Source: JAYVYM01 sp046593925
GTDB taxonomy: Bacteria > Actinomycetota > Actinomycetes > Mycobacteriales > SCTD01
Assembly: GCA_046593925.1 (NCBI GenBank)
Contig: JBKJQN010000084.1
Location: 49,291 to 113,290, forward strand
Direction of reading: 5' to 3'
DNA: 64,000 bases
The notes under the pieces were generated by a model. It was given only the letters and a program-made list of their open reading frames with translations, did not search any database and was not told the DNA's origin. Position numbers and translations under genes: made by a program. Below are positions 32,581 through 42,149 of the stretch, one piece after another. Each line of letters opens with the position of its first letter. Position 1 is the stretch's first letter.

Positions 32581-33693
32581 ATGAACGACGACGGGCTGCG
32601 TACCGCGACCAGGCTGCTGCGGGCCGGTCGCGACCAGTTGGGTCAGGGCGAGCCGCTGCTGAGTGGTCCGGTGTTCGCTGGCACCTACCGCCACCTGGGC
32701 GACCCGGCCAGCGCGCCATACACCTACGGGAGGTACTCCAACCCGACCTGGTCGGCGTACGAGGCGGCGCTGACTGAGCTTGAAGGCGGCCCGGCGGTGG
32801 TGTTCGCCTCCGGGATGGCAGCGATTGCCGCGGTGCTCTGCTCCGTCCTGCGGCCCGGCGACATCGTCGTATTGCCGGTGGACGGCTACTACACCGTCCG
32901 GCAGTTCGCGGAGGGCTACCTGACCGCGATGGGCGCGCAGGTGCGGCGGGCGCCGAGCGGGCCGGCGCAGCAGGACGTCCTGGAGGGCGCCCGGTTGCTG
33001 TGGCTGGAGTCCCCGACCAACCCTGGGCTTGACGTGTGCGACCTGCGGAGCCTGGCCCAAGCCGCGCGCTCCGCGGGGGCGCTGGTGGTGGTGGACAACA
33101 CCACCGCCACCGTCCTGGCGCAGCAGCCGCTGGCACTTGGTGCCGACTTCTCCGTCAGCAGCGACACCAAGGCCATGACCGGACACTGCGACCTGCTGCT
33201 CGGACACGTCGCCGTCCGCGACCCCGGGCTGCTGCCGTCGCTTCTCACCTGGCGCACCCAGGTCGGCGCGATCGCTGGTCCGATGGAGACCTGGCTGGCG
33301 CACCGTTCCCTGGCCACCCTGGACGTCCGGCTCCGCAGGCAGAGCGCGACGGCGCTGACCATCGCCACCGCGCTCGCTGGCCAGCCGGCAATTGTGGCCT
33401 GCCGCTACCCCGGCCTCCCGCTGGACCCCGCGCACGCTCTCGCCAGCGCACAGATGTCACTGTTCGGCCCCGTCCTCAGCTTTACCCTGACCGATCAGGC
33501 CGCAGCCGACGCCCTGCTTGACGCCTTGCGTGTGGTGACACCGGCCACCAGTTTCGGCGGCGTGCACAGCACCGCCGAGCGCCGCGCCCGCTGGGGCGGC
33601 GACGAGGTCCACCCCGGCTTCGTCAGGCTCAGCATTGGACTCGAAGACCCCGCTGATCTGCTTGAGGACCTGACCCGGACCATGAACCACTGA
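32581..33693 (+). CDS. PLP-dependent Cys/Met-metabolism enzyme (cystathionine gamma-synthase/lyase family)
   Basis: 370-aa fold-type I PLP enzyme. TYGRYSNPTWSAYEAALTEL (the Y-x-R-x-x-NPT motif) and FASGMAAIAAVLCSVLRPGD bind the cofactor phosphate. VVDNTTATVLAQQPLALGAD and SSDTKAMTGHCDLLLG, with the Schiff-base Lys, follow. It is likely a cystathionine gamma-lyase or synthase, or a methionine gamma-lyase; the precise reaction cannot be read. ATG 32581 has AGGAG about 10 nt upstream. Confidence 0.9.
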   Translation: MNDDGLRTATRLLRAGRDQLGQGEPLLSGPVFAGTYRHLGDPASAPYTYGRYSNPTWSAYEAALTELEGGPAVVFASGMAAIAAVLCSVLRPGDIVVLPVDGYYTVRQFAEGYLTAMGAQVRRAPSGPAQQDVLEGARLLWLESPTNPGLDVCDLRSLAQAARSAGALVVVDNTTATVLAQQPLALGADFSVSSDTKAMTGHCDLLLGHVAVRDPGLLPSLLTWRTQVGAIAGPMETWLAHRSLATLDVRLRRQSATALTIATALAGQPAIVACRYPGLPLDPAHALASAQMSLFGPVLSFTLTDQAAADALLDALRVVTPATSFGGVHSTAERRARWGGDEVHPGFVRLSIGLEDPADLLEDLTRTMNH

Positions 33694-33747
33694 CCGACTG
33701 CCGCAGCCCGATGGCCCTACGGGACCGTCGGCCCTCATCACGGGGTA

Positions 33748-34116
33748 GTGACCACCTTCTCGTCGGTGGCGCTGGTGCCTCCAGTCAGGCACCTCGTTGA
33801 GGCTGTGGCCCGCACAAGCGGCTGGGCGTTGCTGTTGCAGCTGTTCGAGGGCGGCGACTACGCCTTTGCCTTCCGCGGGGAGGTCGACCTGCACCTGGCG
33901 ACCGTGGAACGAGTGCAGCCCGACGAGTCGACCGTGGCGGTGTTCTTGTACGTCGGCGACGCCCACGCCTCGCATCACGACTGGATGGATGTTGTCGTCG
34001 ACGGTCGTCTCGTCCCCCCGGTCGACACCAATGACGGGCTCGTCGAGGGGGCGTATGTCGACCCCGGACGGCAACCTCCTCAGATTCGGGTCGCCGCTAC
34101 CGGACCCGTCTCATGA
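33748..34116 (+). CDS. VOC-family (glyoxalase/bleomycin-resistance-like) protein, C-terminus frameshifted
   Basis: 122-aa VOC-fold protein. VFLYVGDAHASHHDWMDVVV and GRLVPPVDTNDGLVEGAYVD match bleomycin-resistance-like proteins. After AYVDP the expected PDGNLLRFGSPLPDPS is encoded in another frame (about 34,062 onward), while the open frame gives GRQPPQIRVAATGPVS. A one-base insertion in the CCCC run or a sequencing error is likely. Loss of the last strand, which carries a metal-ligand Glu or its neighbours, could impair function. Confidence 0.65.
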   Translation: MTTFSSVALVPPVRHLVEAVARTSGWALLLQLFEGGDYAFAFRGEVDLHLATVERVQPDESTVAVFLYVGDAHASHHDWMDVVVDGRLVPPVDTNDGLVEGAYVDPGRQPPQIRVAATGPVS

Positions 34117-34346
34117 GCCGAACGACCACCGGGCAAGTGGAGTCGTCGGTAGTTGCCGACCGCGTCAACCAGGAGCCTCAAGGCCCCGACGTTCGACGTC
34201 GCCCCAAGCTCAGCGCCCCAGTCCCGGTGCGGTTCCCTGAGGACGCGTTGCGGCAGCTGCGCGACCGCGCGGCCGACGACGACCGCTCCGTCTCCCAGTG
34301 GATACGCCGGGCTGTCGAGCGAGAGCTCGCCCGCGCCGACGGCTGA
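34113..34346 (+). CDS. Ribbon-helix-helix (CopG-like) protein
   Basis: 77-aa protein whose second half is a ribbon-helix-helix DNA-binding domain: VPVRFPEDALRQLRDRAADD and RSVSQWIRRAVERELARA. ATG overlaps the VOC stop by 4 nt. No toxin gene follows directly; the next gene is a GNAT, and CopG-GNAT (DUF1778-type) toxin-antitoxin pairs exist, although that GNAT looks like a RimJ/L type. Regulator or antitoxin-like; target unknown. Confidence 0.7.
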   Translation: MSRTTTGQVESSVVADRVNQEPQGPDVRRRPKLSAPVPVRFPEDALRQLRDRAADDDRSVSQWIRRAVERELARADG

Positions 34347-34391
34347 CCGCAGAGGATCGACGACCGGACGGGCCGGACCGTCCACACTGCG

Positions 34392-34913
34392 ATGGTGACC
34401 GATGAGATCCGTACCGCCCGCCTGCTCCTGCGCGGCTGGCGTGAGGACGACCGGGAGCTGTTCGCCGCGATGAACGCCGACCCGGAGGTCATGCGCTTCT
34501 TTCCGGCGCCGCTGACCCGGGAGCAGAGCGACGCGCTGGTCGCCCGTATCGAGGCGCACGTCGAGGAGCACGGGTTCGGCTTCTGGGCGCTCGAGGCCGA
34601 TGGCCGATTCGCCGGGTTCACCGGCATCCAGTGGACTGTCCTGGACGGCCCCGACTCCGAGTTGGAGGTGGGCTGGCGGCTCGCCCGCTGGGCCTGGGGA
34701 CACGGCTGGGCGACGGAGGCTGGCGCTGCTGCCCTGCGACGTGGCCTGCAGGAGGTCGAGCGGGTCGTCAGCGTCACCGCGGTGCTCAACCGGGCGTCAT
34801 GGCAGGTCATGCGACGCCTGGGCATGACGTTCGAGCGCGAGTTCGACCACCCCCGGGTGCCGGAGGGCAGCCCGCTCCGGCGGCACGTGCGCTACGTCGC
34901 GAGCCGCTCCTAG
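34392..34913 (+). CDS. GNAT acetyltransferase, RimJ/RimL type
   Basis: 173-aa GNAT. TARLLLRGWREDDRELFAAM is the RimJ/L opening, the acetyl-CoA loop is in EVGWRLARWAWGHGWATEAG, and VTAVLNRASWQVMRRLGMTF is the typical late helix-strand. ATG 34392, 45 bp after the RHH gene. It probably acetylates a small amine or a protein N-terminus; the substrate is unknown. Confidence 0.88.
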   Translation: MVTDEIRTARLLLRGWREDDRELFAAMNADPEVMRFFPAPLTREQSDALVARIEAHVEEHGFGFWALEADGRFAGFTGIQWTVLDGPDSELEVGWRLARWAWGHGWATEAGAAALRRGLQEVERVVSVTAVLNRASWQVMRRLGMTFEREFDHPRVPEGSPLRRHVRYVASRS

Positions 34914-35017
34914 AATGAACATCCGGACACCGCGGCGACTCGGCCTGCTCCGAGAGCGGCAAGCACGAGCTCCTCGATGGAGGGCTGTCTGAGCCCGCCA
35001 TCCGCAAGCGGGACACG

Positions 35018-35431
35018 TCAGGCCAGGACGAGGCGCTCGACCGGCTGCCCCGTGACTTCGGCGATCACGTCGAAGTCCTTGTCGACGTGGACGACAGTCA
35101 GGCCGACTAGTTCAGCGGTGGCTGCGACGATCAGGTCTGCGATCGAAGGGGCCCGGTGGTGCCCGAGGTCGGCCAGGCGCAGCTGCACTTCGATGGCTCG
35201 GTCCGCGATAGCCGGCGTCTGGTACTCGAGGGGCATCGACGCCAGAGGCGGTCTACGCGTCGCGACGCGCAGGTCTTGACCTGATCGCGCTGAGTAGCCG
35301 ATCTCCAGCCGGGTCACGGCACTGATCCGGACGAGTCCCCGCTCGATGCGCTCGGCCCAGGTGGCAGCGTCGGGGCTGAGGGCCAAGCGAGCGACGGCCG
35401 AGGTATCGATGAGCCACGACCTCACTCCCAC
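35018..35431 (-). CDS. vapC: PIN-domain toxin VapC
   Basis: 137-aa PIN-domain ribonuclease. Acidic metal ligands are Asp in WLIDTSAVARL, Glu in RLEIGYSAR, Asp in SIADLIVAATAEL and Asp in VVHVDKDFDVI. GTG 35431 overlaps the antitoxin gene by 10 nt, the usual VapBC layout. Expected to cleave specific RNA (often tRNA) when not bound by VapB. Confidence 0.92.
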   Translation of the reverse strand: MGVRSWLIDTSAVARLALSPDAATWAERIERGLVRISAVTRLEIGYSARSGQDLRVATRRPPLASMPLEYQTPAIADRAIEVQLRLADLGHHRAPSIADLIVAATAELVGLTVVHVDKDFDVIAEVTGQPVERLVLA

Positions 35432-35643
35432 GCACCCGCCATGACCTCCGGCTCGTTGAGGTCGGAGAAAGTCTCGGCGAAGGCGGTGAGATCCTGGGCG
35501 GTCACGGGGTGCGGACCGGCTGCCGCCTCCTGCGCCAGACGACGGCGCAAGAACTCACTGCGGGACAAGCCCAGTCGAGAGGCGCGGGCGTCGATCGCGG
35601 TGATCACGTCGTCGGGAACGTCACGTACGAGGATATCCGTCAT
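35422..35643 (-). CDS. vapB: VapB-type antitoxin (RHH, FitA-like)
   Basis: 73-aa antitoxin. An N-terminal ribbon-helix-helix (MTDILVRDVPDDVITAIDAR, then LGLSRSEFLRRRLAQEA) is followed by an acidic toxin-wrapping tail (FAETFSDLNEPEVMAGAWE). ATG 35643 has GGGAGGTGA 6 nt upstream. TAGCAT about 25 nt before the ATG may be the -10 box. It should autorepress the vapBC operon. Confidence 0.9.
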   Translation of the reverse strand: MTDILVRDVPDDVITAIDARASRLGLSRSEFLRRRLAQEAAAGPHPVTAQDLTAFAETFSDLNEPEVMAGAWE

Positions 35644-36455
35644 GCCGGTCACCTCCCGGTGATATCCCATGCTAGCGCACGTGCCGCCGGCGGTTGCAGT
35701 GCGCGCCTTGCTGCGTACGGACGTCGCCACGCCCCGCTCGACGATGGGCTGCCGGCCGCCCGACGCGGACATGGTGCGAGGCCGCGATTTTCTTTCACCG
35801 CCCATCGGCCAGCGGGATGTGCAGCGTGACGATCCAGCAGGCGCACGGGGTGCGGCCCGACGAACACCGAGTCCCACGGGCGCCCCGAAGTGTCAGCTCT
35901 CCGGCCCACGCGTCTCTCGAGTCACGATGAACGGCACCCGGGCGATGCCGTAGCGCGAGAAACATGTCCTGCTCGGTCAGGAGCCGATCAACGACCAGCC
36001 ACCCACAGCGAGAAAGGCCGGCCCGAACCACGCCGGTACGCATGGACCTCCGTCCGACTCCTGTCGCTGATCCCGCAATCTTGGGGGCCGGCCTCGACTC
36101 GAGCCGCAGTGCCCACCTCCGGAGTTCCCATCGGCCGGACGGCAGCGAGTCCTCGCTCGGCCGGCCCTCCCCCTCCCCGGGCATCCGCCAACGACGTATG
36201 GCGACCGGACGGCAGCACTACGAAGGGGCTGCTCAGGGCCGCCCCCCCGGGCCGGGCCACCCTGAGACGTAGTGCGCCAGGTCTGGTCGCGCCAGGACCG
36301 ACTGGACGTCCCCGACAGGCCCGTCCGACCGCCAGACGGCCACCACGGCCAGCATCTCAGCTGAGGAAGTCAGCGTCAGCCGGACCGACGCGGACAGGCA
36401 CACCGGCACACGGCCCCAGCCCCGACCGCTAGACGCGATCGACGACCGGACGAGA
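35644..36455. other. Intergenic region without recognisable gene
   Basis: About 810 bp between vapB and the MFS transporter gene. Minus-strand frames carry short protein-like pieces (for example VFVGPHPVRLLDRHAAHPAG near 35,850), but no family is recognised, and frames shift within tens of codons. It may be eroded coding DNA. The vapBC promoter lies at its left edge. Confidence 0.45.
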
Positions 36456-37877
36456 TCACTGCTGACGAGCCGGGCGCGGCGGCCCGCCGCCTGACGCAGC
36501 GGCCCGCTCGACGAGCGCCTCCCCGCGGCGCTCCGGGAGCCCGCGCACGGCGACGGCACCGAGCAGCAGCACGCCGGCGAAGACGGCGAACACCAGAGTG
36601 CTGCCGCCGAGGGCGAGCAGCGGCGGCACCACCAGCGGCGCGAGGATCGAGCCGAAGCGTCCGAAGCCCGCGGCCCAGCCGGCACCCGTGGCGCGCAGCA
36701 GCGTGGGGTAGACCTCGGGCGTCAGTGCGTACAGCGCGCCCCACGCGCCGAGGTTGAAGAACGACAGCAGGCAGCCGTACAGGACGACTTGCGTGGCGCT
36801 GCCCGCCGTCGCCAACATCGCCGCGCTCCCCGCCGAGGCTGCCAGGAACAGCGCCAAGGTCGGCCGACGCCCCCACGCCTCCACCAGCACCGCGGCCGCG
36901 GCGTACCCGGGTAGCTGCGCCAGGGTGATCACCAGCGTGTACGTGAACGAGCGGACCAGCGAGAAGCCGTCGCCGACCAGCAGCGCCGGCAGCCAGATGA
37001 ACACGCCGTAATACGCGGCGTTGGTGGCGAACCAGACGGCCCACAGGGCAGCGGTGCGCCCACGCGTGCCGGCCGCGAACAGCGACGCCGGACCGGGCGC
37101 GGCCACGGCCACGGCTGGGGGTGACGGGACGGCCTCCACGCCGGCGGCGTCCTCGAAGCGGCGGACGGTCGCCTCGGCGTCGTCGGTCCGCCCCCGGAGC
37201 TCGAGGAAGCGCACCGACTCGGGCAGGGAGCGGCGTACCACCGCCGCGTACAAGGCTGGCACGGCCCCGAGGGCGAACGCCCACCGCCACGCTCCGTCCC
37301 CGCGCGCCACGACGAAGTAGCCGATCAGCGCGGCGAGCAACCAGCCGACGGCCCAGAAGGCCTCCAGGGAGACCACGAGCCGGGCGCGCACGCGGGCCGG
37401 CGCGAACTCGCTGACGAGGGTGGAGGCCACCGGCAGCTCCGCGCCCAGCCCGAGCCCGATGAGGAAGCGGAAGGCCAACAGGGACACTACCGACCAGGAC
37501 AGGGCGGCGGCCCCGGTCGCCAGGCCGTACACGACAAGCGTGGCGGCGAAGACCTGCCGGCGACCGATCCGGTCCGCGAGCGAGCCGCCTGCGGCGGCGC
37601 CCACGGCCATGCCGAGGAAGCCGATCGACGCGATCCAGGACAGCGTCGTCGGCGACAGCCCCCACTCGCGGGCGAGGGCGACCATCACGAACGAGATCAG
37701 GCCGACGTCCATGGCGTCCAGCGCCCAGCCCGCACCCGACCCGGCGACCAGTCGACGGTGCTCGCGGGTCACCGGCAGCCGGTCCAGACGCTGCGCCCGC
37801 GTCAGGCCACCTGCGTCGACGGGGAATGACGACGATCCCGGGAGGGACGCGGTCCCGCTCAGCGTGCTCTCGGCCAC
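36456..37877 (-). CDS. MFS transporter, sugar-porter/NiaP-like metabolite:H+ symporter
   Basis: 473-aa major facilitator with about 12 membrane segments. GGSLADRIGRRQVFAATLVV is the loop 2-3 MFS signature, GLGLGAELPVASTLVSEFAP and RFLIGL precede the PESVRFLELRGR linker, and EAWGRRPTLALF is the second-half repeat. The pattern resembles the NiaP/aromatic-acid symporter branch. GTG start with GAGGAG upstream. A perfect palindrome at 37895-37917 sits just before it, so it is probably repressed by a ligand-responsive regulator not encoded next to it. The substrate is likely a small organic acid; not proven. Confidence 0.88.
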   Translation of the reverse strand: MAESTLSGTASLPGSSSFPVDAGGLTRAQRLDRLPVTREHRRLVAGSGAGWALDAMDVGLISFVMVALAREWGLSPTTLSWIASIGFLGMAVGAAAGGSLADRIGRRQVFAATLVVYGLATGAAALSWSVVSLLAFRFLIGLGLGAELPVASTLVSEFAPARVRARLVVSLEAFWAVGWLLAALIGYFVVARGDGAWRWAFALGAVPALYAAVVRRSLPESVRFLELRGRTDDAEATVRRFEDAAGVEAVPSPPAVAVAAPGPASLFAAGTRGRTAALWAVWFATNAAYYGVFIWLPALLVGDGFSLVRSFTYTLVITLAQLPGYAAAAVLVEAWGRRPTLALFLAASAGSAAMLATAGSATQVVLYGCLLSFFNLGAWGALYALTPEVYPTLLRATGAGWAAGFGRFGSILAPLVVPPLLALGGSTLVFAVFAGVLLLGAVAVRGLPERRGEALVERAAASGGGPPRPARQQ

Positions 37878-37894
37878 GACCGCTCCTCTGTCAG

Positions 37895-37917
37895 GTTATC
37901 GTCCGTGCGACGATAAC
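37895..37917. promoter_or_regulatory. Perfect inverted repeat upstream of MFS gene (operator)
   Basis: Arms GTTATCGTC (37895-37903) and GACGATAAC (37909-37917) with a 5-nt spacer, starting 18 bp upstream of the transporter GTG. ATCGT-N-ACGAT-type dyads are often bound by GntR-family regulators; the regulator here is unknown. Confidence 0.7.
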
Positions 37918-38194
37918 TTGGCGACGCTAGCACCGGCCCACCCGGACGGCGACCCAGGCCGTTCCGCCCTGGGTCAGAGCGAGCAGCAGCGGCCCTCCTG
38001 TCTGCCCTGTTGTCGGACCCCATGGGAACGGGCCAGTTCTCCTTGCATTGCAGGGCGCGCCGTCGATGGTTGCTGATCACCCTGACGCCGCCGACGTTGT
38101 CGACCCGGTCACGGGGCGAGGTCTCAGAACCGGTACGGCCGAGCAACCCCCGTGGCAGCGGCCGCCCGAGCTGTTCACGGCCGACGACCCAACA

Positions 38195-38690
38195 AGCGAG
38201 ATCTAGGCGGCAGCCGCCGGCAAGGAACTGCTGCTCCAGCTCCTCGCGCGCTCCCAGCAAACAGCGGACCACCAGTCATCCACCCGCGCCGGGATGTGGC
38301 GCCGGCGTCTCGGCGGGGGCTGCCCGGCCCGCGGCCCTGCATGAAGGTCGAGCCGAGCTGGTGCACCTGGGCCGGGGTCAGCCAGGCCGACTGGGAGGTG
38401 AGACAGGCCAGCAGCTGCTCGGCCTTCAGCAGGACCCCCTGCTGGTGGTGCACTGCCCTGTCAACCCGACATCCTCCACGAACGCCAGCACCCCCAGGAC
38501 GGGTGCGTCGGACCCGGCGGTGGCTGTGGCGTGGCGCACGATGTCGGCGTCGACCTTGGCGTGGCAAGTTCGTCGTCGCGACAGTAGCGGCCGATCGCCA
38601 TCCCGCGGTCGCCGTAGCGCAGCCGCCCACCTGTCCAGTTCTTGCTGTCGATCACGAACACGCCCGACGGTCCCACGGCGGCGTGTCCAG
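38195..38690 (-). pseudogene. NERD-domain (nuclease-related) gene remnant
   Basis: On the minus strand one frame reads VGPSGVFVIDSKNWTGGRLR and YGDRGMAIGRYCRDDELA (38,690-38,580), the NERD core with its D-x-K-N-W motif. A second frame continues KVDADIVRHATATAG and PVLGVLAFVEDVG, and a third GVLLKAEQLLACLTSQSAWL (about 38,430-38,370). Several frameshifts make this a decayed gene. Limits approximate. Confidence 0.65.
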
Positions 38691-38821
38691 ATTCGCCGGT
38701 GACATTTGACTATTGCATCGGTCGTGACGCATCACGACTCCGCCCCTGAGGAGCCTGGCCAGCGTCCGGTGGTCGTTCGGCACCTGGGACGGGGTCGTCG
38801 AGCCGGGCAACGGGTCTCGGC

Positions 38822-39435
38822 GTGGTGGTCGAGCTGCTCCCGGATGGACTGTTGCTTGTGCCCTTCGACATCCAGGCTGCCTGCGAAGCCCTGAACCCCG
38901 ACGACGCGGACTACCGCTTCTACGCTGACCTCGCGGGTCGTCGGTCAACCCGGCGGGCCGTCGACCTCGGTTGCGGAACGGGAACGCTCGCTCTGCTTCT
39001 CGCGCGGCGGGCGTCAGGGGATCGACATCGACCCGGACCCCGAGATGCTCCGGTCACGCGCCAGCGCGAAGGCGACGAGCTGGTGACGTGGCAGCCGGGG
39101 TACGCCCGATGCGATGCCGGCTGCCTGGGCAGACCTCGTCACCCTGTCCGGGCATGTCTCGCAGGCCCTCGTCACGGACGACCAGTGGCGGGCGCGGGTC
39201 GTGGGCACGGACCAGGGATCAGTCGACCTAGGGCACGAGACCACGCGCGTCGACCTCCCACTGGTCACCTCCGCAACTACTACCTCCAGCACTCCACCTC
39301 CCGAGATGAGACCAGCCTGCGCACAAGCCTGACCGGCACAGGCTTTGGTGGCGACGAGAGGTACGGGGATTGGCACCAAGGTCGCGTCAGGCCGGCCGGC
39401 CCGGAATTGATCGTGGTCGCCCGGGAGGTGTGCCA
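38822..39435 (+). pseudogene. Class I SAM-dependent methyltransferase remnant
   Basis: DADYRFYADLAGRR and AVDLGCGTGTLALLLARR (38,910-39,010) give SAM motif I. Later parts are in other frames (DIDPDPEMLRSRASAK; AAWADLVTLSGHVSQALVTD), and the end returns to the first frame (TSLTGTGFGGDERYGDWHQG, PELIVVARE). Internal pieces are missing. It is a multiply frameshifted pseudogene. Confidence 0.7.
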
Positions 39436-39551
39436 AGGCTCCAAACGGAGGCGCTTCCGGCTTGCCCATGGCCAATGGGTGCCTGGCAGACAGCACGGCA
39501 GCAGCGGCGACGTGCCGCCTGCCCGGCACCCGTGAGGCGTCCCGCCGGCCG

Positions 39552-40012
39552 ATGCTTGTCGTCCGCGGAGACGGGGCGCAGTCTGCTCGCATGCAGCCCC
39601 ATGACCCTGAGGTCCTCGACTGCGAGCCTAGGTCGACGCAGGTGAGCCTGGAGTGGCAGCACGACGGAGAGGCCCTGACCGGCTGTGTAGACGTGATCAA
39701 CACCAACATGAGGCCCTGCCGGGTGACAGGGAAACCGGTCATCACGCCACTCGGGCAGGCCGGAGTCCGCTGGAGGTCACGCACATCGTCACCCTGGAGA
39801 TGCGACTGCCCGGCTTCGTCGTGCTGCGGCCGGGCCAGCGCGCTCGTGCCGGCATCAGCTGGGCCCGGTGGGACGGTCCTGCAGTCGGGCGCAACGTCCT
39901 GGTGCGGATCGGCCACTTCGAGACCAAGGTCGCTGCGAGCGGCCCCACGCAGCCTCGAGGAGTCCGAGGGCCGACGAACACCTCCTCCACGTGGTTCGAG
40001 CTCACGACCTGA
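39552..40012 (+). pseudogene. DUF4232-like protein remnant
   Basis: The first frame (39,552-39,765) reads LDCEPRSTQVSLEWQHDGEA and VINTNMRPCRVTGKPVITPL, the Cys-containing first half of a DUF4232-type domain. The second half (THIVTLEMRLPGFVVLRPGQ, ISWARWDG) is in another frame up to 40,012. No signal peptide is seen. A frameshift near 39,770 splits it. Confidence 0.55.
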
Positions 40013-40104
40013 CGTCATTGAGTGGCGTCAGCGGCACTGAAGCCACAGGGAGTCCGTCACAGAGTCGGTGACCGGATGCCAGCGGCAGCGGCAGCGGCAG
40101 CGGC

Positions 40105-40971
40105 TCAGCGCAGCAGCGGAGCCACCTCACCAGCAAAGGCCATGAACGCGGCCGGGTCCGGGTCGTCGTCGGTCGGCTGTAGCGCGATGGCGTCGGCGCC
40201 AGCCTGGGCCCAGCCGCGCAAGGATTGCGCTACCTGCTCGGCGTCGCCGGCCGCACCCCAGCCCTCGCCTTCAAAGCCCCATCGGGCCTGGCAGCCGTCC
40301 AACCGCTCTTGCGCGCCCGGACCGGTGGCGACCGGGACGAAGACTGTGATGTCGTGATGGTCCGTACGCCCGGACTGCTCCCGCCCCATATCGATCTGCT
40401 CACGGGCCCGGCGCAACCGGTCCACCGTGGTGCCACCCGGCAGAAGGGTGCCGTCGGCCAACGCACCGGAGAGCTGCAACGACTTCGGCCCCTCGGCCCC
40501 GGCCAGCACCGGTACGCGCTGTCGCGGCGGCCAGTCCAGGGCGACATCGTCGAGGTGGACGTAGCGACCCTGCGTGCTGACCCGCTGTCCGTCCAGCAGC
40601 GCGCGCAGCGCGGTGAGCTGCTCACGCAGCAGCGTCAGCGGCGAGGCCGCCCGCACACCAGCCTGCTCCATCCACGACTGCACGCCGTGGCCAATTCCTG
40701 GCCGGAAGCGGCCAGGAAACATCCGCTCCAGGGTGGCGACCTCCATGGCGGTCAGGGCCACGTTGCGCAGCGGGGTGGGCATCAGACCAATGCCAATCGC
40801 TATCCGCGCGGTCGCCGCAAGGCATGCGCTGGCCGCCGCCACCCCGGACTGCTTGAAGCAGTCCTCCCACAGCCACAGCTCATCCACCCCTGCCTCGTCG
40901 GCGGCGTGGGCCAGCGGGAGCAGGGCCTCAGGAGCCCAGTTCGGCAAGAAGATCGCTCCGATGCGCGTCAC
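40105..40971 (-). CDS. LLM-class (luciferase-like) F420- or flavin-dependent oxidoreductase
   Basis: 288-aa TIM-barrel luciferase-like protein. Typical segments are IFLPNWAPEALLPLAHAADE, VDELWLWEDCFKQSG, RIAIGIGLMPTPLRNVALTA and ERMFPGRFRPGIGHGVQSWM. In actinomycetes such proteins commonly use F420, but FMN relatives exist. It stands alone among decayed genes. Substrate unknown. Confidence 0.88.
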   Translation of the reverse strand: MTRIGAIFLPNWAPEALLPLAHAADEAGVDELWLWEDCFKQSGVAAASACLAATARIAIGIGLMPTPLRNVALTAMEVATLERMFPGRFRPGIGHGVQSWMEQAGVRAASPLTLLREQLTALRALLDGQRVSTQGRYVHLDDVALDWPPRQRVPVLAGAEGPKSLQLSGALADGTLLPGGTTVDRLRRAREQIDMGREQSGRTDHHDITVFVPVATGPGAQERLDGCQARWGFEGEGWGAAGDAEQVAQSLRGWAQAGADAIALQPTDDDPDPAAFMAFAGEVAPLLR

Positions 40972-41383
40972 AGCACTGACGATAAACCCGGGGCGAGTTC
41001 CCCATCACTGCCACGGCAGACCCCAAGTCACACCGCCCCGATAGGCAGTTCGGCCGTCGGGACGGCCCTGGTCGCCATGGAGAGGTGCGCGAACGGAACA
41101 GCGCATGTCGCCACGGCTCCCGTCGGGGCGCGGCGCGAGACGCGTCGGAGTCACTCCAGGCCGGGCGGGGTCCTGGTGACGCCGGTCGGGGCCCCACCCC
41201 CCGGGGATGGGTCTGGCGCCGCGGACGGCAGCGGGGCTGTCGTTTTGCGCGTGACTGGCAGCCCCTGACGGGCGGACGACTTCCGTCCCCAACGGGGCTG
41301 GCGGCATCAATCCCGGGACGGTGCAGCCCCGGTACCGTTGAGACGCGAGCGGGTGCAGGCTCGCTGCCCTACCTGGAGCGGCG
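40972..41383. other. Intergenic region, no gene seen
   Basis: About 410 bp between divergent genes (LLM oxidoreductase and mycothiol-type protein). It is GC-rich, with inverted GGGGCTG/CAGCCCC blocks near 41,230-41,270 that could fold. No coding frame resembles a known protein. Confidence 0.45.
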
Positions 41384-41986
41384 GTGCGGGAGATGACATC
41401 CGAACTTCGTGACCGCGAGCTTCGCAGGTGTTGTGATGCGCTCGATCAGGTCGCCGCGGACGCTCCCACGCTGTGCGAGGGATGGGCGGCACACGACCTC
41501 GCGGTCCACGTGTGGACGCTCAAGCGCGATCCGCTCGGGTGGCCCGGAATTGTTGTCCCCGCGCTGGCCGCCATGGGATCGCGACGCGCCGATCACCTCA
41601 AACGCCGTTGGCCGTATGCGCAACTCGTCGCACGGCTGCGCGCGGAGCGAGGTGGGATCGCTTGCATGCCGCTTGACCGGTTCGAGGGCCACCGACACGC
41701 ACTTGGCGAGTACTTCGTGCACACCCAAGATGTTGTGCGCGCGAACGGACTCGATGCGGACCGGCCAGACCATGAGCTTGAGGCCGCGCTGTGGTTGCGA
41801 GTCCAGGTCGCCGCCCGGCAACTGCATCGTCGGCTCACACCAGGCCTCGTGCTGCAATGCCCGGACGGGCGCTCCGCGCAAGTGACCGGCCGAGCCCCTC
41901 TGACGGTCGTCACGGGCGCCCCGTCCGAGCTCATGTGCTGGGTGTTCGGGCGCCAGGCCGTCGCTGATGTGACCGTTCGGCGTTGA
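41384..41986 (+). CDS. TIGR03085-type metal-binding protein (mycothiol-linked DinB fold)
   Basis: 200-aa DinB-fold protein. LRRCCDALDQVAADAPTLCE, GWAAHDLAVHVWTLKRDPLG and LDRFEGHRHALGEYFVHTQD hold the metal histidines, and the C-terminal PSELMCWVFGRQAVADVTV closes a small SCP2-like part. GTG 41384 is preferred for an upstream GGAG; ATG 41393 is possible. Substrate unknown. Confidence 0.85.
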   Translation: MREMTSELRDRELRRCCDALDQVAADAPTLCEGWAAHDLAVHVWTLKRDPLGWPGIVVPALAAMGSRRADHLKRRWPYAQLVARLRAERGGIACMPLDRFEGHRHALGEYFVHTQDVVRANGLDADRPDHELEAALWLRVQVAARQLHRRLTPGLVLQCPDGRSAQVTGRAPLTVVTGAPSELMCWVFGRQAVADVTVRR

Positions 41987-42149
41987 CGGCCGGGATTCAG
42001 GGCAAGCGGGCATCTCGGTGGAGCGTCGTGACGTGCCGACCAGGGATGGGCCTGCCGAGGCAAGCCAGCCGACCTACAACTTGTCCTTGAGCTCATTGCG
42101 GTGGGTGCCGTCGTCGTCGACGTCGAGCTGCAAAGTGCCCGGGACTCCG

